64,000 bases of DNA from JANQQJ01 sp046290575 (GTDB lineage Bacteria; Pseudomonadota; Alphaproteobacteria; SMXS01), in assembly GCA_046290575.1 (NCBI GenBank), contig JBKAGX010000010.1:33973-97972 (forward strand), read 5' to 3'. Made by a program: the position numbers and the translations under genes. This document shows positions 25,561 through 34,734 of this stretch, piece by piece; the stretch's first letter is position 1, and each line of letters begins with the position of its first letter. Below the pieces are notes generated by a model that searched no databases, was not told where the DNA came from, and was given only the letters and a program-made list of their open reading frames with translations.

Positions 25561-26370
25561 ATGAATGAGACGGCAGACAGCGTTGCGGCTCAGCCTGCAC
25601 CGGGGTCCAAGGCGCCGGCAATTCATCCGCTGCGCTTTTCCGACCTCCCTGAAATCCTGCGCGCGGGCCTGCGCGATTTCAGGGCCGCCCTGGTCTATGA
25701 CCTGGCGATCGCCGGCGTCTATGCCATCGGCGGTCTGGCGCTGATTCTTGGCCTGCTCTTCTATGACCTGCCTTATCTGATCTATCCGCTGGCGGTGGGT
25801 TTTGCGCTGATTGCCCCATTCGCGGCCGCTGCATTTTATGGCGTCAGCCGTGCGATCGAACAGGGCCAGCCTGTCACCTGGCGAGGCATTTTCGGTTCGG
25901 TGCGGCATACGACACGCAGCGGTCTTGGCTGGATGGCGCTGGTCACCGTGTTCGCCCTCATCATCTGGATGGACATTGCCGCCATGCTGTTTTTCGGCTT
26001 CTTCGGCCTGCGCGATTTCAGCGCCACAGAGTTCCTGCAGACCCTCTTTACAACGCCGTCGGGCCTCGTGTTCTTCGTGCTGGGCAATGCCATCGGCGCG
26101 GTCATTTCGTTGGCAATCTTTTCGCTGACGGTGACGTCTTTGCCCATGCTGTTCGACCGCCCGGTGGATTTCATCACGGCGATGATCACCAGCGTCAAAT
26201 TGGTATTCGCGAACCCGGGCCCCATGGTCGCCTGGTCCGCCGTCATCGGCCTTCTGTTGGCCGCCTCGCTGGCCACGGCCCTGCTGGGCTTGTTCGTAAC
26301 CCTGCCTGTATTGGGCCACGCGACCTGGCACCTTTACCGCAAGGCGATCCTCCCGGACGCAACAGCCTAG
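25561..26370 (+). CDS. DUF2189-type integral membrane protein
   Basis: A 269-aa protein with a soluble N-terminus and about six membrane helices in three pairs (AIAGVYAIGGLALILGLLFY, LIYPLAVGFALIAPFAAAAF, GWMALVTVFALIIWMDIAAM and others). The pattern of family DUF2189 is visible: the opening LRFSDLPEILRAGLRDFRAA, the FYGVSRAIEQGQPVTW loop, the LFDRPVDFITAMITS loop and the closing GHATWHLYRKAI. Function unknown; sometimes linked to respiratory or cytochrome genes. The start at 25561 has AAGGAGGG 9-16 bases upstream. Confidence 0.85.
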   Translation: MNETADSVAAQPAPGSKAPAIHPLRFSDLPEILRAGLRDFRAALVYDLAIAGVYAIGGLALILGLLFYDLPYLIYPLAVGFALIAPFAAAAFYGVSRAIEQGQPVTWRGIFGSVRHTTRSGLGWMALVTVFALIIWMDIAAMLFFGFFGLRDFSATEFLQTLFTTPSGLVFFVLGNAIGAVISLAIFSLTVTSLPMLFDRPVDFITAMITSVKLVFANPGPMVAWSAVIGLLLAASLATALLGLFVTLPVLGHATWHLYRKAILPDATA

Positions 26371-26711
26371 CGCGGCTGGCGTTCCAGCAAGGCTGTCACC
26401 AGAGCAGACAGCAGCGCCAAGGGAACGGTGCTTGCTCGGGTTTGAACGTGCAAATTATTGGCGCGCAGCGTGGCGTGGGGAACGATACCCATCGGTCCAT
26501 AGCCGATATGCCAATGGCAATCCGGCAGGCAGTCTTGGACCAGCGTGATGCAGGCATCGACCGAGGCTGTATAGGGTATCGGATCGTCGCCGCTGGTTCC
26601 TGCCGCCACGAGGCCCGCCGCGATTGCTGTATCAATTTCCCGGTCTGGTCCCGTCGCCGATTTCAACGAGGATAGAAGTGAACTCAGGAGATGACTTCGG
26701 ATTTCCACCAC
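26367..26711 (-). CDS. hypothetical protein, phage ABA-sandwich-like
   Basis: A 114-aa protein convergent with the DUF2189 gene (4-base overlap of ends). The pattern IPYTASVDACITLVQ, an aromatic segment with CHWHIGYGPMG, then a C-terminal helix with an Ala/Leu-rich LALLSALVTALLER recalls small proteins of the phage ABA-sandwich group, where a Y-T-x-S-x-D-A segment is followed by a Trp-containing strand and an Ala-rich helix. This is recollection of the pattern; no other phage genes are near. Confidence 0.5.
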   Translation of the reverse strand: MVEIRSHLLSSLLSSLKSATGPDREIDTAIAAGLVAAGTSGDDPIPYTASVDACITLVQDCLPDCHWHIGYGPMGIVPHATLRANNLHVQTRASTVPLALLSALVTALLERQPR

Positions 26712-26907
26712 AATTAGAGCTCGCTTAAACGGTCAGTCCGGCCAGATGCTGTTCTGGTCTATTTCAGGTCAAGATCAGTCTAGCTTGCCGTAATGTGCAA
26801 GGCGACGTCACATGAAAAGCCCAGCCTAGGTGTTCGGGTAACCGGGCATTTTGCTCTTACAATACCCTCCAATGGAGGTTTTGCCCTCAGCATAGTATGG
26901 TGGACCG

Positions 26908-28170
26908 GTGGATGTATTGTGCCGAGATTGCCAGCATTTGTTCGTCGCGGCGTGCGAAGCGCCCTGCCCGGATTGTGGCTCAAGGCGCACCGTAGCGCAT
27001 GAGGAACTGACCAGCCTGACCCTTGCTCATATTGACTGTGATGCGTTCTTTACGTCCATAGAGCAAAGAGATAACCCGGACTTGCGCGGCAAGCCGGTTA
27101 TCGTTGGCGGTGATAGCAATCGCGGGGTTGTCGCGGCGTGTTCTTATGAAACCCGAAAGTTCGGTGTTCATTCTGCCATGCCCATGGTGCAGGCGAAGAA
27201 ACTGTGCCCGGATGCGATCATTGTCCCCCACCGCATGGACGCCTACCGGGCGGCCAGCAAACAGATGCGGGAGATTTTTCTCTCTATCACGCCACTGGTT
27301 GAGCCCACCTCCGTCGATGAAGCCTATCTCGACCTGACGGGGACCGAGGCTTACCACAGGCTGCCGGCTGCCGCCGTGCTGGCGCGCGCGACCCTCGAGA
27401 TTGAAGGAGAGATTGGCGTCACCGTATCTGTCGGTCTTTCTTACAACAAGGGTCTCGCCAAGATCGCCAGCGACCTCGACAAGCCCCGGGGGTTTTCAAT
27501 CATCGGCAAAGCCGAAGCGCCGGGGTTCCTGGCCGACAAGTCTCCAGCCATCATCAGTGGCATCGGCCCGGTGCTGGTGCGCAAACTTTTTGACGACGGC
27601 ATAAAGACAATCGGGGCGCTGCGTCAGTTTGACGAGATGGAACTTATGAAACGGTACGGGAAATCGGGTCTGAAGCTGGCCCGGTTCGCCAGGGGCGAGG
27701 ACACCCGTAAGGTGACCACCAGTCGTGCGGCCAAGAGCGTTTCAGCCGAAACAACGTTCTCATCGGACATAGCGGATTCAGACGAACTCGCCCGCAGGCT
27801 TTGGCCACTTTGTGAGAAGGTCTCGAAAAGACTAAAGGCCGGGGACCAGGCAGGGCAAACGGTCGTGCTGAAGCTGAAAACGTCCAGCCACAAGATCCTG
27901 ACCCGCAATCGCAAACTCCCCGAACCGACGCAGCTGGCGAGTACGATTTTTGAAGCAACCAAACCTCTTGTGCGTAAAGAAGCCAATGGGCGCGCATTCC
28001 GATTGATTGGGATTGGCGTCGCCGACATCACCGCTTCGCGTGCGGCGGATCAGCCCAGTTTGCTGGGCGACGAAATGGCATCAAAAAGAGCCGACGTCGA
28101 GCGCGCTGTTGACAAGGTTCGCGCTAAATTGGGGGACAAGATCATCACCGGTGCCTCGCAGATCAAATAG
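26908..28170 (+). CDS. dinB: DNA polymerase IV (Y-family) with N-terminal zinc ribbon
   Basis: A 420-aa translesion polymerase. Catalytic acidic residues are in HIDCDAFFTSIEQ (about residue 44) and SVDEAYLDLTG (about residue 136). The helix-hairpin-helix is near ISGIGPVLVRKL, and the little-finger domain continues to the C-terminus. A Cys-rich N-terminus (CRDC, then CPDCGS within the first 25 residues) forms a probable zinc ribbon, as seen in a subset of alphaproteobacterial DinB proteins. It performs error-prone bypass of damaged DNA, usually under SOS control; no LexA box was recognised upstream. Confidence 0.92.
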   Translation: MDVLCRDCQHLFVAACEAPCPDCGSRRTVAHEELTSLTLAHIDCDAFFTSIEQRDNPDLRGKPVIVGGDSNRGVVAACSYETRKFGVHSAMPMVQAKKLCPDAIIVPHRMDAYRAASKQMREIFLSITPLVEPTSVDEAYLDLTGTEAYHRLPAAAVLARATLEIEGEIGVTVSVGLSYNKGLAKIASDLDKPRGFSIIGKAEAPGFLADKSPAIISGIGPVLVRKLFDDGIKTIGALRQFDEMELMKRYGKSGLKLARFARGEDTRKVTTSRAAKSVSAETTFSSDIADSDELARRLWPLCEKVSKRLKAGDQAGQTVVLKLKTSSHKILTRNRKLPEPTQLASTIFEATKPLVRKEANGRAFRLIGIGVADITASRAADQPSLLGDEMASKRADVERAVDKVRAKLGDKIITGASQIK

Positions 28171-28398
28171 CTGCGATCAAGTATCGGGCCCCCAGTTCGA
28201 CCAAACTCGCCCCGCGCAATCGGCACACCGAAGCCACCAAATCCATTTTTTGGCACGATAAGACATGTAGACTTGGTCAACTCACGTTCCGTTGACGGGG
28301 GTGATGCTGGACTTGATGTGTGTGTGGTCCCTAGATTAGCAGACACCACGCTCCCAAGAACGCCTGCAGCGCCAATACCAACGAGAAAGAGACAGACT

Positions 28399-29655
28399 AT
28401 GGAATTTCCGCAGAGTGAAAGAAGCATAGAGTTCAAAGCCAGAGTCGTAGATTTCATGGAGAAGCATGTCTACCCGGTGAACAAGCATTATCTGGAAGTC
28501 GCCCACAGCGATCGTCGCAACGATCCTGAAGCACTGGCCTTTGTCGACGACCTGCGGGCTCAGGCCAAGGAACTAGGATTATGGAACCTGTTCTTTCCTC
28601 ACCTGCGGGACAATGAACCTGGCACCGGGCTGACTAACTTCGAGTTCGCGCCCATTGCCGAAGAGATGGCCAAGCTTCCCTGGGCGTCGCAGGTGTTCAA
28701 CTGCAATGCCCCCGTCACAGGCAATATGGAGCTGCTCGGCGCGGCGGCCAACGAGGCGCAGCGGGAAAAGTGGCTGCGGCCCCTGCTGGAAGGCGATTGC
28801 TATTCCTGTTTCGCCGCAACGGAACCGGAGGTAGCCTCTTCCGACGCCACCAATTACCAGACCAGTATCGTGCGCGATGGCGATGAGTACGTGGTGAATG
28901 GCCGCAAGTGGTTCATTTCCCTGTCCATGCATCCGAAGTGCCGCTTCATGATCCTGATGGGCAAAACCAACCCTGAAAACCCCAGCCGGCATAATCAGCA
29001 CGGCGTCATAATTATTCCGTTGGACACCCCCGGCGTTCAGATTCTGCAGGATACAACAGTGATGAACGCCTACCACATTGGCGGGCATCCCGAGATTCTA
29101 CTGGAAAACGTGCGCGTGCCTGCTGAAAACCTGTTGGGCGAACCGGGCGAAGGCTTTGCGATCATGCAGAAACGCATGGGGCCTGGCCGCATCCATTACG
29201 GCATGCGTTGCGTGGGTATGGCTGAGGTGGCACTCGGCCTGCTGATGTCCCGGGCCAAGGAACGCGTTGCCTTTGGCAAACACCTGCATGAACACGGCAG
29301 TGTGGCCAACGATATCGGCCGCTCTAGAATCGAGATCGAGCAGGCCAGGCTCCTGTGCATGCACGCGGCCAGGGCGCTGGATGAAAAGGGCCCCAAAGGC
29401 GCACGCAAAGAAGTCAGCATGCTAAAAATCGTCGGTACCGAACTGCTTCAGAATGTTTCCGAGCGCGCTCTGCGCGTGCACGGCGCCATGGGCGTCTCCA
29501 ACCAGACACCCCTTGCCAGCCTCCTTGGGCTGGGCATGCATTTGAGCATTGCGGATGGTCCCAGTGAAGTGCATTTGCCGGGTATCGCGAAAATGGAACT
29601 ACGCAACCACGACCCGGCTGAATTCGAAAAGTTCTACGATATTCCTGAGCGTTGA
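28399..29655 (+). CDS. acyl-CoA dehydrogenase
   Basis: A 418-aa flavoprotein. It has the N-terminal helical domain, CYSCFAATEPEVASSDATN (FAD/substrate loop, about residues 134-152), GRKWFISLSMHPKC, the C-terminal helical domain with KERVAFGKHLHEHGSV, and RVHGAMGVSNQTPLA near the catalytic-base region. The branch resembles ACAD10/11-type enzymes acting on long, branched or hydroxylated acyl-CoAs; substrate unproven. The start at 28399 (MEFPQSER) is favoured because the family begins there and the 42 upstream codons are low-complexity. A terminator follows at 29712. Confidence 0.9.
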   Translation: MEFPQSERSIEFKARVVDFMEKHVYPVNKHYLEVAHSDRRNDPEALAFVDDLRAQAKELGLWNLFFPHLRDNEPGTGLTNFEFAPIAEEMAKLPWASQVFNCNAPVTGNMELLGAAANEAQREKWLRPLLEGDCYSCFAATEPEVASSDATNYQTSIVRDGDEYVVNGRKWFISLSMHPKCRFMILMGKTNPENPSRHNQHGVIIIPLDTPGVQILQDTTVMNAYHIGGHPEILLENVRVPAENLLGEPGEGFAIMQKRMGPGRIHYGMRCVGMAEVALGLLMSRAKERVAFGKHLHEHGSVANDIGRSRIEIEQARLLCMHAARALDEKGPKGARKEVSMLKIVGTELLQNVSERALRVHGAMGVSNQTPLASLLGLGMHLSIADGPSEVHLPGIAKMELRNHDPAEFEKFYDIPER

Positions 29656-29711
29656 TCACTCGCGTTTAGAGGAAGTGCGGCGCGCCAATTCGTGCGTTGC
29701 CGGTAATCCCT

Positions 29712-29744
29712 AGAGTCCGCTTTTTGGCCAAAAGCGGACTCTTT
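29712..29744 (+). terminator. rho-independent terminator after acyl-CoA dehydrogenase
   Basis: The 13-bp perfect stem AGAGTCCGCTTTT (29712-29724) / AAAAGCGGACTCT (29730-29742) with loop TGGCC is followed by TTTCTG. The same outer GTCCGCT/AGCGGAC arms recur in a hairpin at 33368-33391, so this may also be a copy of a dispersed repeat. Confidence 0.75.
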
Positions 29745-29871
29745 CTGCTTTGATCTCAATTATCTCGTCGGTGACCACCTAATCTGCAAAGCTGGGACCC
29801 TGCATGTCGACGTGCCCAAAGCTTTGCGGCGAGACCCCGTTCGAAACCGACCAAGAGCAAAAAATGATCGT

Positions 29872-32649
29872 CTAGGGAAGTGGTTCGACGTACGTCAACT
29901 CCAGGGTCCTGGTCAGCAGTTGCTTGAAACCACACTCCCCCGGCTCCGGATCCTTATGTCGCCAGGAGGCCAGAATTTCGGTCGGCGTTCCCTCCGTGAC
30001 ACCGGCAGGGAATGTCACAACAATCGTCATCGGCAGTTCTTCCAATGTAAGGCCACAACGCTCAACCAGACCAGGGCGATACCGGTAACCGACCCGACCT
30101 GCGAATTCCCTGGTTTTCCTGACTTGGGTCAATGTCATCAATTCTTCCCCGACGGCATATTTGCGTTGCCCCAGAAACGTGCCCAAGGTGGAGATTGAGG
30201 CTGTGTAGGCGCGACGGTCTTCAGGACTTTGTTGAATTTTCACAACGTCGCCCCACTGACTTCTGTAAAGACCCGAGAGATCTACGCCCTGGGACACACG
30301 CAGATAGAACAGTCCAACGCTTTTGCGCGGTGCGTTTGGACCAACCACTGCTGTGACATCAATCTCATAATCTGTCTCGAGCTCCAGCTCGATTTCCGTA
30401 AGATCGGCAATGATCCGATTATTCGACCAGGCTTCAAAGGCGACGAGATCGATCACACGATTTCCTGGCCCCGTCAGTCTAACCGTGCCTTCATCCATGC
30501 CGAAGTCCACGCCGTCCAACTGGAGTAACTCGTCTTCCGGATCGACCCGGGCCGCGACATTGTCGCGGCGTAATGTGTCGTCTCGGCTCAGATGGACGGT
30601 CGGCGTCCGCCCACACCAGTTCTTGACCGGTTCGAGGGGAAACGCAGCTGCTGTCTCGCTGTCGTCGGGCGAATCCTGGGCCTCGTCATCGACCTCCTTC
30701 GGCACATACCCCTGATCGAGCCAGAATGGATTCGCTTGATCGTCTGAAGTCTCGCCTTCGACACTGCCTTTCGCAACCAGTGAACAAAGGGATCCGATCT
30801 CGGTTCCATTGAAGGTTCTTGTCTGTTTTTGCTTTCCTTGGTAGGTCGGATGCGTGCCTTGGTACAATCGCTCGCTCAAGTGCAGACAGATTTCCTGATT
30901 GAGTGGGGTGGGGTCATCCCGTGTCTCCAACAAAACAGATCTATCCTCGCACCAGTGCCCGGCCATTGCGCCGTTGAAGGCTCCATAGAGGGTATAAACG
31001 TCGCGTCCGCGGGGATCCTTGGCGGGTAGTGGATCAGACAACGCTGGGGGTGCGGTGTTCGCCGGTGGGCTCGCGGCCGCCGATCCAAGACCGATCGGTA
31101 CGAGGTAGTCGGGCAGATTATATGCGGACCCAGGTTTGAATCCCCACAGCGAGCCGAAGCGGCCGCCCGACGCATCACCAACTGGAACGTTCAGGTCCGG
31201 GACAACGAGCTCGGGTGCTTCGGCGGTCGCCATCTCAATGCCGTTGGGTTCGTGCGTCCCCCAGAGCCACAGCTGCGCGGCATGCCTGACGAGTTCGGAA
31301 CGGTTATGTTTTTCCAGTTGCGTCGCGTCGAGCGCTGTGGCCAGGGGCACTAGATCAACCTTTGACAGCAGGAGAAGTGAGCCGTGCGCGTTCGGGCCCA
31401 GCAGACCGATCATCATCGAACGGTTCGTCGCCCACATGTTCCAGCAGTCATCCTGCTCAATGATCTTGAATGACGGCGCGTCCTCTGCGAGGCCTACGCG
31501 GAAAGCACTATAGGTCCCGGCCGCGCTACCTGGTCCCAGGGCCCGAACGACCTCGGCCCAACCGGCACCTGCGCATTGCAGCATCTTCTCAAGCTGCTTT
31601 TGCACATCCAGGCGCTGATTTACTCGGTCCGTCTTGTAACTGTTCAGGCTAAAGATGCCGTTTCTGGCGTCGGACAATCGCTCATCGCCGATTGCGTCCC
31701 AGACCGATATACCGTCGCGGCTGAACTGCATCGGCTGGGATTTTGGCATTTGCGAACCGCCTGAATAGGGCGGGCCGGGGACCGGCGAGGACATCGGATC
31801 CGCCTTCTCGAGCAAAAACTCGAGTTCCTCGGTTTCTCGCACCACAGCTTCCGCGCCATGAATCATCCCGGCGATGGCGCCAATTGCTAGATGTGCGATC
31901 AGGGACGCTTCCTCCTGGCGCGGATCGGGAGCATTCCAACGCTCCCACATGTGGCCGACAGCCCAGCGATCCTGCAGGAAATGCTGTGCATATCCTTCGT
32001 AGGCCAGCGCGAGTAAAGCAGCTTCCTTCAGGACGTCAGAATAGGCTTCGCGCTCTGTCTCGTTCATCGCGGCGCTCATTGCCGCTGCATGTTTCGCCAG
32101 ACTGACCGCGTTCATGTGCAGATGAGCGTACATTTGCTTCGCTTGCGACCCGAAATGAACGGAATTCAGAGCCCCCAGCCATCCCTTGAAGTCGTGACAC
32201 TTCTCTTCATATACGGCCGACTTGAAGGCAGGACATGTCCGGTTCTTGTTGAGCCAGTCATAGATGCCATAGCTGTAGTCGGGTATGCCGGCGAAGAGCG
32301 CCGGCGGCGGAATGAGGCGCTCCTCCACCAGCGTGTTCTCGTCGTCGCCGAACGGCTCTTTAAGGTACAAGCTATCCCGGCGGAACAAGCTGGCGTTCAG
32401 GTCAACCACCTTGAGACCTGCGACTCCCTTTCTGCCGAAAAGGGAGAAAAGCAGTCCGCTAGGGTCCAATTGCTTCAATGTCATGTCCGAGATTTTGGTG
32501 TGCTCGGCAATACTTATGGCATCAGCATTTTTGGCATCGACCTTTTGGTAAATGGACTGCCATGCAACAGGTTGGGTAACCATCGTGTCCCAGCCACCCG
32601 CCAGCAACAGGACGAGGAACGCTGTTCCGATCCGTAGCGAACGTGTCAT
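29872..32649 (-). CDS. large exported protein of unknown function with HxxxD...H motif
   Basis: A 925-aa protein with a signal peptide (RSLRIGTAFLVLLLAGGW) and no other strong membrane segment. A cluster in AQHFLQDRWAVGHMW places H223, D227 and H233 in a spacing reminiscent of the zinc sites of bacterial phospholipase C/S1-P1 nuclease proteins; His50 near the mature N-terminus could be another ligand. The rest, including an Ig-like region around residues 720-820, was not recognised. The start at 32649 overlaps the stop of the upstream lipoprotein gene (ATGA), so the two are translationally coupled. Enzyme activity is only a guess. Confidence 0.65.
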   Translation of the reverse strand: MTRSLRIGTAFLVLLLAGGWDTMVTQPVAWQSIYQKVDAKNADAISIAEHTKISDMTLKQLDPSGLLFSLFGRKGVAGLKVVDLNASLFRRDSLYLKEPFGDDENTLVEERLIPPPALFAGIPDYSYGIYDWLNKNRTCPAFKSAVYEEKCHDFKGWLGALNSVHFGSQAKQMYAHLHMNAVSLAKHAAAMSAAMNETEREAYSDVLKEAALLALAYEGYAQHFLQDRWAVGHMWERWNAPDPRQEEASLIAHLAIGAIAGMIHGAEAVVRETEELEFLLEKADPMSSPVPGPPYSGGSQMPKSQPMQFSRDGISVWDAIGDERLSDARNGIFSLNSYKTDRVNQRLDVQKQLEKMLQCAGAGWAEVVRALGPGSAAGTYSAFRVGLAEDAPSFKIIEQDDCWNMWATNRSMMIGLLGPNAHGSLLLLSKVDLVPLATALDATQLEKHNRSELVRHAAQLWLWGTHEPNGIEMATAEAPELVVPDLNVPVGDASGGRFGSLWGFKPGSAYNLPDYLVPIGLGSAAASPPANTAPPALSDPLPAKDPRGRDVYTLYGAFNGAMAGHWCEDRSVLLETRDDPTPLNQEICLHLSERLYQGTHPTYQGKQKQTRTFNGTEIGSLCSLVAKGSVEGETSDDQANPFWLDQGYVPKEVDDEAQDSPDDSETAAAFPLEPVKNWCGRTPTVHLSRDDTLRRDNVAARVDPEDELLQLDGVDFGMDEGTVRLTGPGNRVIDLVAFEAWSNNRIIADLTEIELELETDYEIDVTAVVGPNAPRKSVGLFYLRVSQGVDLSGLYRSQWGDVVKIQQSPEDRRAYTASISTLGTFLGQRKYAVGEELMTLTQVRKTREFAGRVGYRYRPGLVERCGLTLEELPMTIVVTFPAGVTEGTPTEILASWRHKDPEPGECGFKQLLTRTLELTYVEPLP

Positions 32650-33134
32650 TGGATGACGCTTTCTCCGGGTCCACAACCCGACCCCTCGGTCAGGAACACC
32701 TGCTGGAAAGCTGCAACCGGTGTGGCGTTGCCTGCACTTGCGGAAAAGCGGAGCTTGCACGGTTCGGGCATGGCAGAGGTTGCGACGCAGTCTGAGAGTG
32801 ATTGTCCCGCTTCAGTACAACTGATGATGCCGCCTGTAGCGTCGGCCCAGCGGGTTACTTCGTCTTCCAGATCGGGGTTGTGGTAAACGGCGATCCCTGC
32901 GTCCCCGTGGCCGATCGACACCCGGCCGAGCGAGGTACAGTCCTGAGGATCAGGGCAAATAGACAAAGGTATGGGTGGGTGAAGAGGCTCTTCTGTACCT
33001 AATACAGTCACCGTGGCCTGATTTTCGAGGGCATCATCGGTCTGCGAGTTGGGCTGATCGCCACATCCGGCGATGCCGAAACCCAAACCTGCAACCACTG
33101 CGCCGACAAAAATGTTAGCCCGACGTAACCCCAT
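32646..33134 (-). CDS. small lipoprotein of unknown function
   Basis: About 162 aa. An N-terminal signal ends in lipobox FGIAGC, giving a lipid-anchored protein. The mature part contains paired Cys (CPDPQDC, SCTEAGQSLSDC and PCKLRF with GCGPG), suggesting disulfides in the periplasm. No family was recognised. It is the first gene of a two-gene unit with the large exported protein that overlaps its stop codon. ATG 33134 is used; a GTG 9 bases upstream is an alternative because GGGGAG lies too close to the ATG. Confidence 0.7.
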   Translation of the reverse strand: MGLRRANIFVGAVVAGLGFGIAGCGDQPNSQTDDALENQATVTVLGTEEPLHPPIPLSICPDPQDCTSLGRVSIGHGDAGIAVYHNPDLEDEVTRWADATGGIISCTEAGQSLSDCVATSAMPEPCKLRFSASAGNATPVAAFQQVFLTEGSGCGPGESVIQ

Positions 33135-33807
33135 GCTCCCCACAATAGAGGCGGCCTCTACGTATGGCTACCCGCGGGAGCCACGCATTACTGGTGCCAT
33201 CTAGCGCTCAGTTTCCCTCGGCGACCACCAAAATCGGCAAACCGGTCTTTTTCGAGAGACGACCATGTGATGCGCTGAACCCATACTGGGCGAAGGCGGA
33301 CCATCATGAACAATAGCGGGCACCGACCAGAAGAGCTCCAAAGCGCTGGGACAGGCTTGTTCAAGGGGTCCGCTAATGGCTAATAGCGGACATTCTTGGG
33401 GTGACCCTTTTTGGAGGCCGTCGCCGCCCCGATTTGGCGCGGAGGATGCACTCACAAGGGGAACCGACGAAGTCCGATGGAGAGAATTAGGGAAAATTCC
33501 GACCCTAATATCGGCCGGAGAATTCTCTGTTGGGGTAGGTGCCAGTAATGTGCGCCGCAAGCGCCCGGAATATCGGGCGAATTCAGACTCAGTACTATAG
33601 GAAAAAAATACATATAAAACAATAGTTTATAGGTTTCGCCGGACGCAGTCTTGAGCAAACCCGTCTCCGCCCCAATTCCCTGATAAATAGGGTAAATACA
33701 GGGAAATTTCGCCATTCGGGTCCGTATCTGCAATTTCTCGGGAGGTAACGTGCTGGAAACACGCGTTTTCTTGGCAAATTCCCTGCGCAGCAGTACGGCC
33801 GTCACGT
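33135..33807. other. 670-bp intergenic region with repeat remnants, no confident gene
   Basis: It must contain the promoter of the lipoprotein gene and the end of the response-regulator transcript. It is less GC-rich than its surroundings in the right half and holds the hairpin repeat at 33368-33391. Short open frames lack recognisable features. Confidence 0.5.
33368..33391. repeat. hairpin repeat related to 29712-29742
   Basis: GTCCGCTA (33368-33375) pairs with TAGCGGAC (33384-33391) around ATGGCTAA. The arms and the central TGGC-AA resemble the stem-loop after the acyl-CoA dehydrogenase. A degenerate partner with AATAGCGGGC lies near 33310, suggesting a small family of such elements. Confidence 0.5.
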
Positions 33808-34734
33808 TTAAGTTTGAGCGAGCACGCGGACGGCTTTGGCGGCCGCGCCTGTCCGGTTTTCGACACTCAGTTTCGCGAATATCTGCTCCAGATGTTTGTT
33901 TACCGTTCGGTGGCTGAAGTTCAAGATGGTGCCGATATCGCGGTTTGACTTCCCTTGGGCGATCCAGAGCAGGACTTCAGCTTCCCGAGCTGTGAGCCCA
34001 AAGGTTTGAGAGAGGATTTCGTCATCCCGTGGGCCCTGCCCATCGCGGAGACTCAGCAGGTATTCTCCCTGGTTTGCCTGCCCCAGATAAGACGCTTTCA
34101 GGCGTCCGCGAGAGGATTCCAGTATGGTGACCTCGGTGCTGCGTTTCTGCACAATCTCCAGCAGCCGGGGCTGCAACCAAGTCTCTGCGTCGGTGATCGC
34201 GTCGCCGTGTGCGGATATCGGTTCATCGACCAGTGCGGTGATTAATGCCGAAGCCTGCGGCGTGCTCCACAAGATGTCGCCATCAGCGTTTATCGCGGTG
34301 AGTGTTCTGCCTGAAACATCCAGCGCCTTGCGGGCGCTCTCGACGTCTCGGGAGGCGTTCAAATGCGCCCTGATCCGGGCGACGATTTCATCGGGCGAAA
34401 CCGGTTTGGTGACATAGTCGACACCTCCAACATCAAACGCTTTCAGGACATGCTCGGTCTCCGTCAAGCCTGTCATGAAGATGACCGGTATATTGGCAAA
34501 TTCGGCTTGGGCCTTGATGTGTTCGCACGCTTTGAAGCCGTCGATTTCGGGCATAACGGCGTCCATGAGAATGATGTCCGGTGCAATCCGGTCCAGCAGC
34601 GAAAGCGCGTTTTCGGCGCTGCGCGCGACCAGCGCCGTCATGCTGCTTCGGTCGAGAATGTCGATGAGAAGGTTGAGCGTCTCGGGGGCATCGTCGACGA
34701 CCATGACAATATCCCGCCTGTCCTGATCAGACAT
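33808..34734 (-). CDS. LuxR-type response regulator (partner of kinase 1)
   Basis: A 308-aa protein with three parts. A receiver domain has acidic pocket VVDD and phospho-acceptor D58 in ILMDAVMP. A middle PAS-like section (about residues 140-225) contains DGDILWSTPQ. A C-terminal LuxR helix-turn-helix covers residues 240-305 (LTAREAEVLLWIAQGKSN ... SHRTVNKHLEQI). It starts 8 bases inside the end of the kinase gene, so the two are translationally coupled. The same architecture is present in the second regulator at 61079, including the ILWSTPQA segment. Likely targets are the outer-membrane barrel and urt genes on the other side of the kinase. Confidence 0.9.
   Translation of the reverse strand: MSDQDRRDIVMVVDDAPETLNLLIDILDRSSMTALVARSAENALSLLDRIAPDIILMDAVMPEIDGFKACEHIKAQAEFANIPVIFMTGLTETEHVLKAFDVGGVDYVTKPVSPDEIVARIRAHLNASRDVESARKALDVSGRTLTAINADGDILWSTPQASALITALVDEPISAHGDAITDAETWLQPRLLEIVQKRSTEVTILESSRGRLKASYLGQANQGEYLLSLRDGQGPRDDEILSQTFGLTAREAEVLLWIAQGKSNRDIGTILNFSHRTVNKHLEQIFAKLSVENRTGAAAKAVRVLAQT

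Noticed and set aside
25352..25564. 70-codon frame in the gap before the DUF2189 gene
   Set aside because: No ribosome binding site or motif, and it overlaps the Shine-Dalgarno and start of the next gene.
26367..26711. Prophage suggested by the ABA-sandwich-like protein
   Set aside because: A lone gene; no integrase, terminase, capsid or att repeat nearby.
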